Below, piece by piece: positions 35,543-36,198 of a stretch of DNA of 36,198 bases. Source of the stretch: Hyphomicrobiales bacterium (GTDB taxonomy: Bacteria > Pseudomonadota > Alphaproteobacteria > Rhizobiales > Beijerinckiaceae); assembly GCA_003164915.1 (NCBI GenBank), contig PLRT01000146.1, forward strand, positions 1 through 36,198, in the 5' to 3' direction. The notes under the pieces were generated by a model. It saw only the letters and a list, made by a program, of their open reading frames with translations. It had not been told where the DNA came from and searched no databases. Position numbers and translations under genes: made by a program. Position 1 is the first letter of the stretch. Each line of letters opens with the position of its first letter.

Positions 35543-35914
35543 ATGCGGAGCGCGGCGCATCACGTGATCGACCCCTGGCGGCGCTGGGGCGAGCGCCATC
35601 GCCTGGCGCGGGCGATGGTCCTAAACTGGGCGTTCGGCATGGCGATCGGCGTTTTCTGCGCCTCGCTGTTGCTCGCCTTCGACATTTTCGGGCTTCGATC
35701 GCTGCTGTGGCGCTCCAACATCGCCTTTGTCGGCTCGGCCATGCTATGCGCGGCTTTCGCCTTCACCTTCGGCGGCGTCGTCGCCGCCGCCGCGGTGATG
35801 CAGTTCGACGAATCCGACGACGAACCGCGTGACCGCCGTCGGCGCGCCCGACCGTCGCGCGCAAGACAACCGGTCGCCGCTCCGGTTCGCGCCGAAGCGC
35901 CGCGTCGCCGCTGA
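35543..35914 (+). CDS. Small membrane protein with cationic tail, unknown function
   Basis: This 123-aa protein has two membrane helices (about 28-47 and 58-85: GMAIGVFCASLLLAFDIFG and SAMLCAAFAFTFGGVVAAAA). A strongly acidic link (FDESDDEP) and then an Arg/Pro/Ala tail (RRRRARPSRARQPVAAPV) complete it. I do not recognise a family. ATG 35543 has GGAAAGGCGGG upstream. Coding is supported by the frame's consistent amino acid composition and the hydrophobic helices. It stands 83 nt after the spermidine-synthase-like gene. Confidence 0.7.
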   Translation: MRSAAHHVIDPWRRWGERHRLARAMVLNWAFGMAIGVFCASLLLAFDIFGLRSLLWRSNIAFVGSAMLCAAFAFTFGGVVAAAAVMQFDESDDEPRDRRRRARPSRARQPVAAPVRAEAPRRR

Positions 35915-35932
35915 GCCGGCGCGAAGCGCCAA

Positions 35933-36198
35933 TCAGCGAATGTCCTGGCTCACGGACGGGCTCGTAACCTTGCGCGCCGCGGCCGCCGCGGAACCGGTCA
36001 GCGCGACGCTGACGAGCACGCAGGCGAGGCCGAGCCAAGCCGCGGGCCTGACCGGCTCGCCGAGCGCCAGCGCGCCGGCGATGACGCCGAGGCAGGGAAC
36101 AATGTAATTGTTGAGCGCCGCGAAGGTCGCGCCCGCCGTCTCGATCAGCCGGAAATAGACAAAATAGGCGAGTCCGGTGTTGAACAGGCCGAGCGCGA
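35933..36198 (-). CDS. EamA/DMT-family transporter, C-terminal fragment (cut by window edge)
   Basis: Reading leftwards from the edge, 87 codons end in TGA at 35935-35933 and give ALGLFNTGLAYFVYFRLIETAGATFAALNNYIVPCLGVIAGALALGEPVRPAAW and a further helix. The 'YF.YF..I...GA...AS.N.Y..P..GV..G...LGE' pattern is the last EamA repeat of drug/metabolite (DMT) permeases. The 5' part lies beyond the window. The end VTSPSVSQDIR is a short polar tail. This ORF is absent from the track because it has no start in the window. Confidence 0.88.
   Translation of the reverse strand, partial: ALGLFNTGLAYFVYFRLIETAGATFAALNNYIVPCLGVIAGALALGEPVRPAAWLGLACVLVSVALTGSAAAAARKVTSPSVSQDIR

Overview
The window is about 36 kb of very GC-rich DNA, packed with genes that have strong G/C third-position bias. 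The proteins and gene order point to an alphaproteobacterium of the Hyphomicrobiales (Rhizobiales). The signs are yajC-secD-secF followed by a Mth938-like gene and a squalene/phytoene-synthase-like gene, lptF-lptG-lptD-pdxA-rsmA, comF-grxC-DUF1178, and an opine/basic-amino-acid type ABC importer. I cannot fix the genus from sequence alone. I see no rRNA, tRNA, CRISPR array, transposase, integrase or phage gene, and no obvious island of foreign composition. This looks like ordinary chromosomal core with a few accessory operons.

Layout. (1) 1-3630, minus: the Sec accessory operon yajC-secD-secF, a Mth938-like protein, and the 5' part of a squalene/phytoene-synthase-like gene that runs off the left edge. 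(2) 3819-9035, plus: an ABC-F ATPase (Uup-like), then a four-gene polar/basic amino acid ABC importer (binding protein, two permeases, ATPase) with a hairpin in its leader. (3) 9140-13132, minus: pepA, a secreted protein of unknown function, holC, an unrecognised 163-aa protein and a transglutaminase-like protein. (4) 13330-20044, plus: lptF, lptG, lptD, pdxA and rsmA, tightly overlapped and lacking the surA gene often found between lptD and pdxA. (5) 20060-26771, minus: a GGDEF-EAL protein, metY with a repeat-bearing promoter region and structured leader, a 77-aa unknown, then a cytochrome c556-type / cytochrome b561 / response regulator / histidine kinase operon (transcribed right to left). 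(6) 26948-30065, plus: SGNH hydrolase, MATE transporter, nucleoside hydrolase. (7) 30098-36198: inorganic pyrophosphatase and a GNAT acetyltransferase (minus), a DUF3108 periplasmic protein (plus), comF-grxC-DUF1178 (minus), divergent methyltransferase and spermidine-synthase-like genes (plus), a small two-TM protein (plus), and the 3' end of an EamA-type transporter (minus) that runs off the right edge.

How the genes work together. The Sec genes assist protein export. LptF/LptG/LptD build the inner- and outer-membrane ends of the LPS transport bridge. pdxA makes PLP, which metY uses. The importer brings in a cationic or opine-like amino acid. The redox/two-component operon probably couples an envelope electron carrier pair to its own regulation, but its signal is unknown.

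I do not see a clear-cut new defence or mobile system. The points most worth a second look are the cytochrome c/b561/two-component operon, the tandem TTGACA/CTATAG elements and folded leader of metY, the missing surA, and the unrecognised small genes. Many long entries in the ORF track (up to 1037 aa) are antisense shadows produced by the codon bias.
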